From the NCBI GenBank assembly GCA_014338405.1, contig JTDE01000691.1:116694-180693 (forward strand): 64,000 nt of DNA, read 5' to 3'. Origin of the DNA: Paragonimus skrjabini miyazakii (lineage: Eukaryota; Platyhelminthes; Trematoda; Plagiorchiida; Troglotrematidae). Below the pieces are notes generated by a model. It was given only the letters and a program-made list of their open reading frames with translations. It was not told the origin of the DNA and ran no database searches. Below, one piece after another: positions 63,374 through 64,000 of this stretch. Made by a program: the position numbers and the translations under genes. Positions within the stretch are counted from its first letter, which is position 1, and each line of letters begins with the position of its first letter.

Positions 63374-63646
63374 CGATAAACATACAGCAATCAACAGGCA
63401 TCTGTTTTCTAAAGCAGCTCCAGTGCATCCTAAAAACGCTAGGGATACCAAAAAGACCCCGGTTATTAGAATAACACAGGCAGCGCTGTGAAGCAACTTG
63501 GGACTTGATATACCAAATAAAGATCCTGGCGATAAAAGAGTCCAACAAGAAATTCCAATGAACATCAGTCCAATTAACACAAAAAACAAATTGAAAGTAA
63601 TCAGAAGTGTTTTTATACATCCAAAAGCTGATTTATCTGCACACAT
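63374..63646 (-). CDS. Tetraspanin exon 1: N-terminus, TM1, small loop, TM2, start of TM3
   Basis: This exon gives 91 codons from Met at 63646-63644. The start is chosen because it leaves about a dozen residues before TM1, as is normal in the family; the open frame runs 27 residues further upstream without a good reason to use them. TM1 is about residues 13-35 (begins TLLITFNLFF, ends GISCW). A short extracellular loop (about 36-52) follows, then TM2 (about 53-75). The intracellular turn GCTGAALENRCLL matches the family GCCGAxxENRCLL pattern, with Thr in place of the second Cys. The last codon is Ser (TCG), followed by GTACTG as splice donor. An internal AG after codon 3 (ATGTGTGCAG) could also be an acceptor if translation starts in an earlier exon. 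Confidence 0.85.
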
Positions 63647-63778
63647 GACGAATAGCAACTCAGCGAAAATACATAACAATAAATAATTTAAGCCAAGGTC
63701 GCAGTACTGGAAATTAAATACATTCAAACAAACGCTCGTTACGTAAAAACGTGACCTTTTAACTATAAAGTATGACCT

Positions 63779-63994
63779 TCAATGTTGAAAATTTGTCGTG
63801 ATATTTGGAAATCCAGCTTTTATTCCGCAATACGGTGGTGCGTGGACGAGAACTTTGACTCGGATTCTCTTGTTTTTTGCGGACCGTCAATGTTGAAAAT
63901 TTGTCGTGATATTTGGAAATCCAGCTTTTATTCCGCAATACGGTGGTGCGTGGACGAGAACTTTGACTCGGATTCTCTTGTTTTTTGCGGACCG
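63779..63994. repeat. Perfect tandem duplication, 108-bp unit
   Basis: Copies 63779-63886 and 63887-63994 are identical. Each begins TCAATGTTGAAAATTTGTCG and ends TTTTTTGCGGACCG. The next bases in the window are GAACCT, so the array either stops or changes here. It lies 133 bp upstream of the tetraspanin start codon, in its presumed 5' flank. Confidence 0.95.
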
Positions 63995-64000
63995 GAACCT

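Larger units (their letters stand above)
1195..63646 (-). other. Tetraspanin gene locus (four exons seen, 3' end outside window)
   Basis: Four minus-strand exons, 63374-63646, 63273-63347, 51758-51847 and 1195-1449, join in one frame to give 231 residues with the tetraspanin order TM1, small loop, TM2, TM3, large loop. Every exon is a whole number of codons and every junction is phase 0 with GT and AG ends. At the join of the third and fourth exons the Ala-Trp pair falls exactly where the family has it, with Trp nine residues before the first Cys of the CC pair. Family members are usually about 200-300 residues, so only TM4 and the tail are missing. Tetraspanins are four-pass membrane organisers and in flukes are often tegument surface proteins; that role is inferred here. 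The alternative is that the exons belong to two different tetraspanin genes. Confidence 0.7.

Noticed and set aside
63779..64000. Spliced-leader RNA gene repeats
   Set aside because: Tandem identical units and an ATATTTGGAA stretch suggested it, but there is no leader ending in ATG before a splice donor, and the unit is shorter than known arrays.

Overview
This window is eukaryotic. It has no operons or ribosome binding sites, coding density is very low, splice-site-flanked coding islands are far apart, and decayed retroelements from several classes fill the spaces between them. The retroelements (Penelope-like with GIY-YIG, RTE-like LINE with flatworm-type C-terminus, Ty3/gypsy, tRNA-derived SINE), the tetraspanin type and the very short intron beside very long ones suggest a flatworm, most likely a digenean fluke with a large genome. 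The species cannot be named from the sequence.

The main result is a tetraspanin gene on the minus strand that appears to run across the whole window. Four coding exons can be read: 63374-63646 (start Met, TM1, small loop, TM2, start of TM3), 63273-63347 (rest of TM3), 51758-51847 (start of the large extracellular loop) and 1195-1449 (the cysteine-rich part of that loop). All four are whole numbers of codons, and every junction is phase 0 with GT/AG ends. The introns would be about 26 nt, 11.4 kb and 50.3 kb. The exon carrying TM4 and the C-terminus is not seen and should lie beyond position 1. If this is right, almost everything else in the window is intron sequence.

From left to right: 1-1.2 kb holds an unassigned open frame. 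1.2-1.45 kb is the tetraspanin loop exon. 5.4-10.4 kb is a broken Penelope-like element with a near-perfect 274-bp inverted repeat and a separated GIY-YIG endonuclease part. 15.4-17.3 kb is a decayed RTE-like LINE next to a 794-base gap. 18.1-18.9 kb holds two SINE copies and a TA microsatellite. 20.1-20.4 kb is a second Penelope-type RT scrap. 25.5-26.4 kb holds a possible small secreted-protein gene. 30.3-31.8 kb holds two SINE copies, one ending in the LINE 3' tail. 36.9-40.7 kb is a decayed Ty3/gypsy element. 42.7 kb is another LINE tail, 46.8-47.1 kb a SINE, 51.76-51.85 kb a tetraspanin exon, 53.3-54.0 kb an inverted LINE fragment and 59.6 kb a SINE. 63.17-63.23 kb holds two adjacent long palindromes, 63.27-63.65 kb the first tetraspanin exons, and 63.78-63.99 kb a perfect 108-bp tandem duplication just upstream of that gene.

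There are three assembly gaps: 17361-18154, 28441-28540 and 49991-50090. The last two are exactly 100 N and so probably of unknown true size, which makes the long intron length approximate. All functional calls rest on reading motifs by eye; no database search was possible.
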